A stretch of 64,000 nucleotides of DNA from Trichopria drosophilae (Eukaryota > Arthropoda > Insecta > Hymenoptera > Diapriidae), in contig CM059582.1 in the NCBI GenBank assembly GCA_030407085.1, forward strand, positions 203,298,501 to 203,362,500. Reading direction: 5' to 3'. The position numbers and the translations under genes were made by a program. The stretch's first letter is position 1. Each line of letters starts with the position of its first letter. This document shows, piece by piece, positions 24,501-36,696 of the stretch. The notes under the pieces are model-generated. The model saw nothing but the letters and a program-made list of their open reading frames with translations, had not been told where the DNA came from and did not search any database.

Positions 24501-27500
24501 TCAAGCCGAGAACAGCTAAGAATTTAGCTTGTTCATCAGAGTTTTCATTTTGCGGAGTGCTTTCGGAATTATTGTCCGCCATCGTATCCTTTGCTTTTTT
24601 CGGAACGACTGGTGTAATCTCTCGTTGCCTTTGCTTATATAAACTTTTATAGCATAGACGTCACTGTCGTTCGTTCCCGATCCCCTCTTCCTTACTATTT
24701 GTCTCGGTTAGGCGCTGGGGTTGGTCTAAGAGATGTGGTAGGAGTAACAGGTATGCCATGTTTTGCAGCTGTACCTTCATAAATGACGAAGCAACATCTT
24801 TTTTCCGAATAAAAGTTTGTTTAATATTGGTTAGTAGTTTGCTAGTTACGCTTTTACGGATTGAATTGTATTCCGAGTGCGTGCGAGAAAACTGACCATA
24901 GGCCAACCTCCCAATAACCATTTCGACGAGGGTATGTCTAAAAGATATCTAAAAGATGACTTTTTTAAAGATACCTTTCAACAGATATCTAAAAGATGCC
25001 TTTTTTTTAAAATATCTTGCAAAAGATATCTAGAAGGTGCATTTCCTAAAGATATCTCGCAAAAAGGCTTCTCAAAGATATCTAAAAGATGTATAAAAGA
25101 TATCGGAAAGTGTTGCATAACATATCTTGCGACATTTTTAGGATATCTTTATCGGATTACAAGATATCTTTTAGATGTCTTTTTGCTTATTGGGCGATGT
25201 CAATGCTGGGGCGCTTGTGATTCGTCAATGCGTGTGAGTTGTGTGTTTAAACATACTTGCCTCTAGTTGTAACTCTCATTGATAATCCGCCAGGTTCTAG
25301 GTAGGAATAACTACGTCGACGCTGAAAAAACTGAATCTCCGCCAGCCTCTCGGGAGCGGTGATCACCTACGGGCGCATAAGTTATTTTACGCCGTTGATA
25401 CGAAAAAAGCTATTTCGATATATCTAAAAGATGTCTTATAGATATCAAAAAGTCATCCGTCAGATATCTTTCGGAAACTTTCAAGATATCCTTGACGAAT
25501 TATATGTATATATATATTGTATATATAGAATATCATAATGATGCAGACAGTTATTAGTAAAACACAGTAAACATGTAATATGCATCGAATAGTCTATTAC
25601 AATACAAATGCATGAAGTAAGTGTTTTGCAACTTTTATTTATTAATACTTCGGCTGGCCTGTCGTCGGGGTCGAAATTTTTAAAAATGCTCATTTTCAAT
25701 TTTCATACATATAAGAAACACCATATTGTTGTAACATATCTATCGAAGCCACTTGGACCTAAATATGATTAAACCCCCAAATATCAATATAATTTTATAA
25801 TATAATTGAAAGCTGTTATTAAACAAACGAGTATTAAGGAGTAGCCGAATCTCCACTGCGTCGAACTTTCTGGGCGAGCGAAGCGAGCGAGGCACCACGC
25901 CAACACTAGTTGTATTATTAAAATACCTTTCGGATTGTAGAAATACAAGTACTCCTGAAATATATTTCACGAATTCAATTATAATTTAATTATCGTTCCT
26001 TCATATCGATTCCCACATTTTCGGCAAATACTAATGGCATACAACATCCAAATTGTTGACATATTCTTTCCAACACTGTAGACATACTGACGCCATATAA
26101 AAAACACCACTAGGGTATGTACTCGTTTCCACACCACCCGGAGGTAGAGTACTTGGCGCGTTTTTTTTAAGGCGATTTCAACATCTAAGTGACGGTGAAA
26201 TCGATCTCGTGGTTTCCCCACAGCACCTTTCAACGAGCGGTTACTGTAGTCATTGATGCCAAATTTATTTTATAACAATTTGGCATCGTCGACTTTAGGC
26301 CTATTCCACGTCTACGACGCTTCTACCGGATCTCTCTGAACCGTGCAGGGCGCCGTATAACTCTCCTTGTCCTTCGGGGTGGAGGCGTCTGTTTTGCTGA
26401 CGCAACCTCCTCTACAAGGGGCTTCTTTATCAAGCCGAGAACAGCTAAGAATTTAGCTTGTTCATCAGAGTTTTCATTTTGCGGAGTGCTTTCGGAATTA
26501 TTGTCCGCCATCGTATCCTTTGCTTTTTTCGGAACGACTGGTGTAATCTCTCGTTGCCTTTGCTTATATAAACTTTTATAGCATAGACGTCACTGTCGTT
26601 CGTTCCCGATCCCCTCTTCCTTACTATTTGTCTCGGTTAGGCGCTGGGGTTGGTCTAAGAGATGTGGTAGGAGTAACAGGTATGCCATGTTTTGCAGCTG
26701 TACCTTCATAAATGACGAAGCAACATCTTTTTTCCGAATAAAAGTTTGTTTAATATTGGTTAGTAGTTTGCTAGTTACGCTTTTACGGATTGAATTGTAT
26801 TCCGAGTGCGTGCGAGAAAACTGACCATAGGCCAACCTCCCAATAACCATTTCGACGAGGGTATGTCTAAAAGATATCTAAAAGATGACTTTTTTAAAGA
26901 TACCTTTCAACAGATATCTAAAAGATGCCTTTTTTTTAAAATATCTTGCAAAAGATATCTAGAAGGTGCATTTCCTAAAGATATCTCGCAAAAAGGCTTC
27001 TCAAAGATATCTAAAAGATGTATAAAAGATATCGGAAAGTGTTGCATAACATATCTTGCGACATTTTTAGGATATCTTTATCGGATTACAAGATATCTTT
27101 TAGATGTCTTTTTGCTTATTGGGCGATGTCAATGCTGGGGCGCTTGTGATTCGTCAATGCGTGTGAGTTGTGTGTTTAAACATACTTGCCTCTAGTTGTA
27201 ACTCTCATTGATAATCCGCCAGGTTCTAGGTAGGAATAACTACGTCGACGCTGAAAAAACTGAATCTCCGCCAGCCTCTCGGGAGCGGTGATCACCTACG
27301 GGCGCATAAGTTATTTTACGCCGTTGATACGAAAAAAGCTATTTCGATATATCTAAAAGATGTCTTATAGATATCAAAAAGTCATCCGTCAGATATCTTT
27401 CGGAAACTTTCAAGATATCCTTGACGAATTATATGTATATATATATTGTATATATAGAATATCATAATGATGCAGACAGTTATTAGTAAAACACAGTAAA

Positions 27501-28041
27501 CATGTAATATGCATCGAATAGTCTATTACAATACAAATGCATGAAGTAAGTGTTTTGCAACTTTTATTTATTAATACTTCGGCTGGCCTGTCGTCGGGGT
27601 CGAAATTTTTAAAAATGCTCATTTTCAATTTTCATACATATAAGAAACACCATATTGTTGTAACATATCTATCGAAGCCACTTGGACCTAAATATGATTA
27701 AACCCCCAAATATCAATATAATTTTATAATATAATTGAAAGCTGTTATTAAACAAACGAGTATTAAGGAGTAGCCGAATCTCCACTGCGTCGAACTTTCT
27801 GGGCGAGCGAAGCGAGCGAGGCACCACGCCAACACTAGTTGTATTATTAAAATACCTTTCGGATTGTAGAAATACAAGTACTCCTGAAATATATTTCACG
27901 AATTCAATTATAATTTAATTATCGTTCCTTCATATCGATTCCCACATTTTCGGCAAATACTAATGGCATACAACATCCAAATTGTTGACATATTCTTTCC
28001 AACACTGTAGACATACTGACGCCATATAAAAAACACCACTA

Positions 28042-29204
28042 CACGGAAACATAAGTTACACCAATTCCGCAATACGTCCGTACGCGAACGTAACCGGTGT
28101 CGAATACTGTTGTGATAAGTTTGGCAACACTGCGGGAATAGCGGGAACCCACCCGGCACATGGCAGACATCTAGTCCATGCAGTTTCTGCGGTGAAAAAA
28201 TTTTTAAAAGTGACGTCTCAATTCAGGATTTCAGGATGGATAATTTCACACAAGGAATATAGATGGCATGGAAACTTTGATAGATTCACCTAACCTATGT
28301 CGTAGAGAATGAGGCAGAAAACGAAGGACATATGTAGAACAGATATTTGTCACATTCTATACGATTTTATATTATTTTCTACATTTATTAGAATATAAAG
28401 TCTGATCATCGTGTCATAGAACATTCGCATGAAGTTGTCTCGCAATGAAAAATCTTAAAAGTTGTATATTTACTTTTAGAGCATTATTACGCATGGTGTG
28501 CATTAAAAAATGGTGACAATAAGACAATTTGTGTGTAATATTATTAGTTCTATGCTAATGATTTCATTTTTATCAAATTCTATCGAAACAAATACATTTA
28601 AATTTACAGTTCCTTATTCAGAAGCAGTTATGAAAATGTTATTATTTTACGTACCTAAAGTTCTGAACATTCAATAAACGAGTTTTCAGAGATATCATTT
28701 CGTAAAACAATCAAATAAAGGTAGTAAAATATATAAATTATAAATTCGTTGTGTTTTACTGATGAAAAAATGATATCTATTTAATTTACATAGATTAATG
28801 TTATCTTTATTTGATTATTTTGTCTGCGATGCGTTGAGAAACTGTTTATTGAACATTTGGAATTTGATGGACATATTATTTTTAAATTGTGCTGTTTAAT
28901 ATGGATATCAATTGTAGTTAAACAAAACAATATAAACTAAATGTTATTGCTTGTTAGAATTATAATACATTACATGTTGTGAATAAGACGTCTATTAATT
29001 TTGCGATTTATTTCAATTTTGAAAGATATTTTAAACTGATCTGATGCAGGATCTTGTAGTTAAATATGGACAGTGAGAAGTGATGAATGCTAAGATTATG
29101 GTGAAACAAAATATATGACGTTAAAATTAACATATTGAATTGCAATTAACAAACTTATGATAAAAATTAGTAAACAACTGAATTTCACCGTTCATCTTTT
29201 TTAG
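28042..29204. other. Region between the array and the SAM-like gene
   Basis: No gene recognised. The first ~150 bases after the array are less AT-rich, then the sequence becomes very AT-rich. An upstream exon of the following gene could lie here; it would have to end in phase 1. I could not identify it. Confidence 0.35.
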
Positions 29205-30697
29205 ATGCTGGTGTTGATGAGGAAGTGTTTTGTGATATTAATGAAAGCATGTTGGATAAACTGTTTTTAAGTAGTGAATGTGGCTTTCGAAATAAATTCG
29301 TAAAGAGAATGACAGAATGGAAGAAAAATATAAATTTCACTGCTTGTCCAGTCGAAACTGTTAATCCTGAAATTCCCAAATTAACATCACATGTTTGTGA
29401 TATTTCATTTGATACTCCAGTTGTCATGTCTGTCGATAATCCATCAGAAGAAGTTTGCGTAACATTTTCTGAAGATAATGTTGAAGTTATCGGAATGTGC
29501 CGTATGTTTGCTCATTTAAATATATTTAAGCTGTATATATACTCATGCATGCTCTAACACTTAACACTTAAACTCGTATTAGTTTTCTTTCGTTTAGTAA
29601 GTTTATTTTGAATGAATGACATTTATTTTATTTTATATATATATATATTGTATTTATTAATTGCCTTCACTGACCTCATTACAATTGACTTCGACTTATA
29701 TATTAGTAATTCCACACATTTTTTCATATGTTAGGTGCCAGGGATTTTAGGGGTAACCTATGCATTATCAGAATTGGTTGATTAAATATTTTCTTGTAAT
29801 ACAGTAAAACACACACTGTATTTTATAGATTTTCTAAACGTTTGCTATTAAAAACATTCATATTTTACGTGCACTATACCATTATTTTATTAGTCGTACC
29901 TTTGCATCAATGAACTCAACATCAGGTAAAGGAATCTGAAGCGAATGGATGACAAAATGTGGCATTTTAAGATTAATAATCACACTACATCCATCAACAC
30001 ATTACAGAATTTAAGATTTTGCCTGAAATGTGTAATCAAAAAGAAATTAACAATAAATGCGACTACTACAAAATTAGCCACTTAATGCAGAAATGTGCAA
30101 AAACCTGAGTCATGCTTAAAATTGTTATTATTTTGTTTCGAATTTTTGAGCATGGTAATAACAACCGATTGATTTGAAATAAATTTTGTTACCTTCTGTC
30201 CTCAAGACGTATCCAGCAATATGGTTATAGACTAATTTATGGGTAGATTTACACTTCTGGCCTTCGTATTGAGTCAAACAATTTTCACCAATTACACCTA
30301 AACGAGCACAGTTTAATGTTGCTTCTGATTCATTTGTGGTCAATAACGGATCCGGTAGTAAACTGATCCCTGAGATCTGGAATTTAAGTCTAAAGGAATC
30401 AAATTCAGTGTTCACTCTCTCTCTCTGTAGAACTACAAAGTTGACTGCAATAATTTCAGAGTGTGGACCAAGTTATTGTAAACATTATATATTAAGTATT
30501 TTTGTGAACTTTTACTCAGCTGGAATATAAAAAAATCTGTGGAATTACTCATACCTACTCAATTCCTTTTAATTACATAATTTATTTACAATAAAATTAC
30601 TAATCTTACCACCACCCACTGCTCTCATTCACTCAATTCTTTCCTCTTTTTCAGTTTCATGTCCTATCTATCCTTATATTCCCATCCACTTTCACAT

Positions 30698-30711
<14 letters not shown>

Positions 30712-30738
<27 letters not shown>
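30712..30738. repeat. (TC)n microsatellite
   Basis: Uninterrupted TC dinucleotides in the intron just before exon 2 of the SAM-like gene. Confidence 0.9.
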
Positions 30739-30741
<3 letters not shown>

Positions 30742-30970
30742 ATGTACATATGCTTCATGCTTTGCTTTATAAATGAATGCAGCTGCGTACAAGAAGTCTA
30801 CAATTGAATTATTAAAAACGACAGTAAGAGGGAAAATCGCTCTGCAGTCTTTCAAATTAAAAAAAGAAATTAATACTCGTCTGATTTCTGATGTGGTGAT
30901 AGAATATGAACTTGAATGTAATGATTCATATAGGTATCTAACTAAATAAAGTTGAAAATATGTTTTCATA

Positions 30971-31224
30971 CACTGAAAGAAATCGTTAGTAGATTCTACT
31001 GAAAAACTATGTAAAATTTACCGAAGAACTTAAGTAACCGATATTATGTAAAATTTACATAACTAGTTCGGCAATATTTACTTAACTAATTCTGTAAAAT
31101 GTACTCAGTGATTTAATAGTAAGTAATATTTACAGAAGAAGTTCGGTAATTTTTACTTAGTTTTCGGTTCGGCAGATTTTACTCAACAACCTTAGGTAAA
31201 GTCTACTAAAGATTTCTTCCAGTG
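30971..31224. mobile_element. MITE with CACTGAAAGAAATC termini
   Basis: The left end CACTGAAAGAAATCGTTAGT and the right end, reverse complemented CACTGGAAGAAATCTTTAGT, match over about 20 bp and continue imperfectly. TA precedes it on the left. The interior is built of TTTAC/GTAAA motifs. It lies in intron 2 of the SAM-like gene, ending 36 bp before exon 3. Confidence 0.7.
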
Positions 31225-32092
31225 TGGGTATATCAATTCTATTAATATATTTTTTTACAGGATAACCAGAGATCGCTTTATCGAATTGTCTCGGGAACTT
31301 GCGGCTATCTTTCCTTCCGAAAACAAAACACTTGACGATAGTGCAAAGTTGTTCTATTTTTCTTCCCATAAAAACATTTATGGAAAAAAAAATGTAAATG
31401 CAGCTGGAGTTTTATATTACAAGTATCTTCATTGCCGACAAAAATTATCATCGTTGCAACTCGTCCCTATAAATCAACAACTTTCAGAAGGTTCGTACTT
31501 AAAATCAACCATTAAATAATATTTGCAAAGAAATATGATTCTTTTGTATCGTAGAAGTATTAATCAGTACTTATTACAAAATTACTAATTTTTTAGATAC
31601 GTTTTTCCATACTACTCAGCACGATATCAATTGGTTACAAAATAATGATGATCCGTGGGATGACGTTGTGAAGAAATGGACAGAAACATTTGTTATTAGG
31701 CCAAAGATCGAAAATGTCCAGCATTATTTTTTATCGTTTAAGTGCTTGCAAGCAGAGTTCGGCATTGTTTTGGTATAATTTTGCAATAATGTAGAATATC
31801 ATCGCCCGTACTTTCAAAATAAGAAACACTATTATTTTTTCAATTTATAGTTAGGGATCGATTTCGATTTTACGTATCCTGCCTCTGCATTAGCGTTACC
31901 AGATGTTTGGAATTCAGTTTCCATTCGTGTAATTGAAGTAGCAAAAATAACAAAAAAATTGAAGCCTGCTGATGACTGACTGCTAAACTCAGGTATGCGG
32001 TTGCATTTGTTACATATGTAAACGTTTCAACAATATTGAAAAAAAAATTTTTTAACTCGGGGCACAAACTCCATTGTTAAGCACTGTTTTTC

Positions 32093-32193
32093 GTGTGCGA
32101 AATACCTATTCGCGCACTGATTTCGGATGGATGCCGCACTCGTTAAAAAAAATAAAGTACGATACGAGGGCGCGAAATAGGTTATTTGCACAC
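32093..32193. repeat. Inverted repeat in intron 5 of the SAM-like gene
   Basis: GTGTGCGAAATACCTATTCG at the left and its near-complement, ending TAGGTTATTTGCACAC, at the right form about 23-bp arms around a ~54-bp centre. Probably the core of a MITE; outer borders not determined. Confidence 0.6.
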
Positions 32194-32929
32194 AACTGAA
32201 GGTGTCGCCCGAGCGTAGCAAGGTATATAATATAACGTATGAGATATACATTATAATGTACTATACCTTTTCATGCAGGGAAACAGAACATTTTGGCATT
32301 ACTGTGTCTCCCACGATTATTGGGCGTTATTATTCGCAAAAGAAAAAGTAATAACGAACCTATTTTTGGTACCAACTTAGAGGACGTCATCAATTCTTTC
32401 GTATTGAATGTTAAGGTATAATATATATCATATATTCGCAAAAAGTGTTATCAAAAACACCCTAACTAATCGTATGTTGTATTTCTGTAGGCATTAGAAG
32501 ATCTCGAAGTTTTTAAAAGGAATCGTCAGAGTCAGTGCAGTGCTGGGAATACGATAGGCCCATTTGTAGCTATAATTGGAGACCTCGATGACGAAGGAGT
32601 TTCCTCTGAGATACAAGTAGTGGTTGTAATAAATGGGACCAATTATAGGATTCCTTCAAACACCATCATTGATGCAGTGCATTACTGCTATAAAAGTTTT
32701 TTTTCATTGCATTTAGAATTTTCGGCTGAATGCCGACATATATGGACATTTTTACAATTGTTTGTATACAAAAATAATGCGGATAAGGCTAGGCACTACA
32801 TTGTTGTTGACAAGTTTATCGAGCAATTAAATAAGATTAATATTTCTTAAGACATAATAGTATCATTAAATCGTTTAAAAAGATCACGTATTCTCCCGTG
32901 TTTTTATAACTTTCGTTGTGTTCTTATAG

Positions 32930-33884
32930 TAATTTCGTTGACATGTCTGGTTTAATAGATTTGGAAAAGCAAATGTTGCTGTTAACACTAGGTTTATATA
33001 ATAAGAGCCCGGTACCGCGAAACGTGGTACAGTTGTTCATTGACGAAATGATTGGTTTTTTATACTCATCGTACATTCCTTATATAAAACAGCAAATAGC
33101 ATGTTATTTCAGTGAAAAGAACATTGACAAACAAAGTGAAGGTGTCGTAAATGCAATTCTTGAGTCGTGTAACACAATTTTTCGCAAATTCGATTCGGAG
33201 CCTAAACGATTTTCTCTGTATACAGAAAAGAAACTAATGATTATGCCCGTAGAACATAAAATAGGAAGTCACTTGACTCAACAAGAGATCCAGACGTCAA
33301 ATGATGTTCACGAGGTGAATGCATACGCCCATTACATTCCACTGAAATGGAGTCTAAAAGTACTGCTGGAAATTCCTGGAATGTTTCACACCTTGAAGAA
33401 TTACATGATTTCCTTGCAAAATGATAAAGATATCATTTATAACATGATTCAAACGAAAAGTTGGCGAAAAGAGTGTGAACAGTTTCAAGATAAATTTTTA
33501 TTGCCATTAATAATTTATTATGATGACTTTGAAATTGGTAACCCACTAGGATCACACGCAGGAATCAATAAATTAGGCGGAATATATGCTCATATCCCTT
33601 GTTTGCCACCTTCAATTGTTTCCCATTTAGATAATATATTATTAGTTGGTTTATTTCATATAAAGTATAAAAAAGATTTTGGGCTTAAAAGCATTTTTTA
33701 TCCAATAGTAGCGATGTTGAATGAATTGCAAGAAGTTGGTTTAAATATTAACATTGATAATAAGCATCGTACAATTTTTTTTAAGCTGTTCCTGATTGCG
33801 GGTGACAATCTAGGATTGAACGAAATTTTTGGCATGGACACTAATTTCGGAACAGGTAACCCGTGTGAAAAAACCATATATTGA
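32930..33884 (+). pseudogene. ORF2 of the two-gene transposon (copy A): transposase, 3' truncated
   Basis: Opens after the acceptor TTCTTATAG at 32929. Its protein aligns along its length with the copy B transposase (44315-46459): shared YYDDFEIGNPLGSHAGINK versus YYDDYEVGNPLGSHSGINK, PSIVSHLDNI versus PEYISKLRNI, and IAGDNLGLNEIFG versus ILGDNLGQNSVLG. The D of GDNLG is a candidate first catalytic Asp. The homology stops at TGNPC just before the zinc-like CxxC and the rest of the core, and the frame ends at 33884. Everything beyond is AT-rich repeat, so the catalytic domain is lost. It follows ORF1 on the same strand by 80 bp. Confidence 0.65.
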
Positions 33885-33958
33885 AAACAACAAAATACAT
33901 TGTATTTTATTGTATATATTTTACAAAATATATTGTATATATGGTATATATATAGCGA

Positions 33959-34516
33959 CGAAAACATATACATGACAGTAATACAAGATAAGAAATATAT
34001 AAAAAAATATATTGTAATGATATATTATAAATATATGTAGAATATATGTTTACTTTCGATGATCAGCAGGATATGCTGCAATAATATATCATACTTATAT
34101 GTGTTACTATATATTTTCGATATATTTCGCCATATATTTTAAAATATATTTTTACAATATATGGTTTTTCCATGGAGGTGATTATGAACGTTATGAATAA
34201 TAATATAAGAGTTCGTAAAATTCGGGTAGGGAGGGCGAAAACATATACATGACAGTAATACAAGATAAGAAATATATATAAAAAAATATATTGTAATGAT
34301 ATATTATAAATATATGTAGAATATATGTTTACTTTCGATGATCAGCAGGATATGCTGCAATAATATATCATACTTATATGTGTTACTATATATTTTCGAT
34401 ATATTTCGCCATATATTTTAAAATATATTTTTACAATATATGGTTTTTCCATGGAGGTGATTATGAACGTTATGAAGAATAATATAAGAGTTCGTAAAAT
34501 TCGGGTAGGGAGGGCG
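33959..34516. repeat. Direct tandem duplication, about 278 bp x 2
   Basis: CGAAAACATATACATGACAG begins at 33959 and again at 34236, and the two stretches match almost base for base to about 34235 and 34514. Each is dominated by ATATATTTTAAAATATAT-like sequence. The second copy has a 2-base longer AT run, giving a later spacing of 279. No coding content. Confidence 0.9.
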
Positions 34517-34520
34517 GTAT

Positions 34521-35341
34521 TACGGGTCGTTGAATTCAAAACTAAGGTCAAATTTTTCGAATTCAAATCTACCCCCTTCTACCCCTAATATTCATTAAGG
34601 GGAGGCACTACCTTAAAACTCGGCTCTATGAAATAAATCTTTAAAAAATTTGACAACATTATTTCTTTAGTAATTTTTAACGTGGAATTCAGTGGTGTTA
34701 AAAAATGCAAAAAATTTTGTTGACCTTTAAAAAAATTGTATTGTTCCGTACAAAAATTTTTTTTTCGAAAAAATCGGAATTTTTTATAATCCATGCGAGA
34801 GGTTGTAGAATTGAAATGGCCTGTGTAGAAAGCAATTAGTCGAAATTTGATCCAAATTGGCCGAAAGAGAATGATCCGGAAAGTTTTTTTAAATGTGTTT
34901 TTTTACGATACTGGCGGTCATGCGATTTTCGAAGTTTTGAAAATGATAATTTTCATCTCACTCCTTGTTTCCATAGTGAATTTGAAGTAGCAGCCAACAT
35001 TCAAAATAATTAAAAATCACACATTTCTTATGAAACTACAATGTTTATTTAAATTATAGTATATGTACAATTATTATAATTACATTGAATCCATGAAATA
35101 ATTAATAAGTTTATATATGTCAATAATGTTTATGACAATAATTCCGATTTTGATTGTATAATTTCTTTGACCACGGCTTTCATCTGTACACATGAACTGC
35201 TCACTGCTGCCAGCGTGTTGTTCTTATTTCTTAAAGAAATTAAATGATTTATTTTTCTGCTTGGAATGAATGGTTCATTTTTTAAACTAAAATAGTTTCC
35301 AATCAAATATGTTTTGGCAATGTCATTAGACTTTATTCCTA
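34521..35341. other. Non-coding AT-rich stretch before the C15A array
   Basis: No gene, RNA or transposon end recognised. Confidence 0.4.
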
Positions 35342-35841
35342 CCCCCCACCCCCCCCCCCCCCCACCCCCCCCCCCCCCCACCCCCCCCCCCCCCCACCCC
35401 CCCCCCCCCCCACCCCCCCCCCCCCCCACCCCCCCCCCCCCCCACCCCCCCCCCCCCCCACCCCCCCCCCCCCCCACCCCCCCCCCCCCCCACCCCCCCC
35501 CCCCCCCACCCCCCCCCCCCCCCACCCCCCCCCCCCCCCACCCCCCCCCCCCCCCACCCCCCCCCCCCCCCACCCCCCCCCCCCCCCACCCCCCCCCCCC
35601 CCCACCCCCCCCCCCCCCCACCCCCCCCCCCCCCCACCCCCCCCCCCCCCCACCCCCCCCCCCCCCCACCCCCCCCCCCCCCCACCCCCCCCCCCCCCCA
35701 CCCCCCCCCCCCCCCACCCCCCCCCCCCCCCACCCCCCCCCCCCCCCACCCCCCCCCCCCCCCACCCCCCCCCCCCCCCACCCCCCCCCCCCCCCACCCC
35801 CCCCCCCCCCCACCCCCCCCCCCCCCCACCCCCCCCCCCCC
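35342..35841. repeat. Perfect C15A minisatellite, 16-bp period, about 31 units
   Basis: A occurs at 35348, 35364, 35380 and then every 16 bases to 35828, always separated by exactly 15 C. The three-frame Pro/His/Thr and Gly/Trp/Val open frames are a by-product of the 16-base period and not genes. The minus strand is G15T repeated, with strong potential for G-quadruplexes. Confidence 0.97.
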
Positions 35842-36696
35842 AGGTTGATGGGGAATATTTAGTTTCGCATGACCAAAAATGAAATTACATTATATTGACA
35901 GATTTGTGTTAGAAACTGTCCTGTATTTGTTTCTTCCCGACAAAAAATAAAATGTGCTTTTTCATGAAAGCATTTTTATGAAAAATTTGTTAAGTTGTAT
36001 CATCGCAGGAAACTAAATTTTCATAAAAAATAAATTTGTTCACATCCGATCGTGTAGAAAAAGTGCGTTTCGAGTTTTCAAAAAAATAATTCACGAGTGC
36101 TTTCTTTACATAAAAACGATTCACACTACACCGTTTAAATTACCGTGCCATTTTGGCGGGAAAATTATAAGGTTTTGAAAAACGATACTACTTGCGCCCC
36201 TCGCATCGAAAATTGGTATTTTTTTTTAATTGCGCACCGTTTATATAATTTGAAAATCCCCAAAACCGATTGCCCTTTTTTGTTTATTATATATTTATAA
36301 GAGCATGTCACTATTTTCGAATGGCGAAGGGCGAATATCGCTAAAAAATAAGTTTTACAAAAAGAAAAAAAAAGAAGAAAATCATTATTTTGTTTTCCTT
36401 TATTTATTTGTTTATATTGGAAGCACCTTTTAGGTTGTTACGTGACTGTATAGTTTATACTTAAATATTGCTTTTTGCGCATCTTCAAACAATGAAAACA
36501 ACTTTTTTTCCCTCGCTTTTTCCTTCGCTTTTTCCGCTTCCAATCAGCTAGAGGGGCCTTAAAAAAAATGTTTGTTGCCAGAAATAAAAAGAATATGTAC
36601 ATCGTGTCGTCATAATCACTTTATATAGAAACATGATTTCTTTTATAAATATACAAAATATTTACATCTACATTTACATGAAACGAATATATGTGA
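35842..36696. other. Non-coding stretch after the C15A array
   Basis: AT-rich, no gene recognised. It may include the 3' untranslated end of the adjacent minus-strand transposase gene. Confidence 0.35.

Larger units (their letters stand above)
13997..28041. repeat. Tandem array of a 1,929-bp unit, 7.28 copies
   Basis: Landmarks repeat exactly every 1,929 bp: ACATGTAATATGC at 13997, 15926, 17855 and so on; the 76-aa ORF starts at 14166, 16095, 18024, 19953, 21882, 23811, 25740 and 27669. The eighth copy stops after ACACCACTA at 28041. Four minus-strand ORFs per unit translate identically in every full copy. The differences I found all lie within about 220 bp rich in AGATATCT/AAAAGATG motifs (15337-15560 in unit 1). 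By those sites, units 2 and 3 match, and units 5, 6 and 7 match. Each full unit holds a promoter-like stretch, a 62-aa ORF and a hairpin, annotated separately. No transposase, LTR or target duplication is visible. Exact counts could be affected by assembly. Confidence 0.97.
29205..32850 (+). pseudogene. ORF1 of a two-gene DNA transposon (copy A): SAM-like protein, 7 exons
   Basis: Exons 29205-29501, 30783-30933, 31261-31490, 31597-31772, 31851-31992, 32279-32415 and 32491-32850 each have AG/GT borders. They join in one frame of about 497 codons. The first exon (DAGVDEEVF, then FRNKFVKRMTEW) aligns with the clearer SAM exon of copy B at 48285-48400. The second exon aligns with 47422-47801. The remainder, with LQNNDDPWDDVVKKW and GNTIGPFVAIIGDL, is unknown to me. 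An in-frame TGA (31977-31979) interrupts exon 5 and the frame resumes as LLNSG. The 5' exon is not found. A MITE sits in intron 2 and a hairpin element in intron 5. The stop codon is only 80 bp before the splice acceptor of the transposase ORF on the same strand, hence the two-gene reading. Confidence 0.6.

Noticed and set aside
35130..35862. Long Gly/Trp/Val and Pro/His/Thr open frames
   Set aside because: Produced by the 16-bp C15A repeat, which is open in every frame. No start context or non-repeat domain supports a protein.
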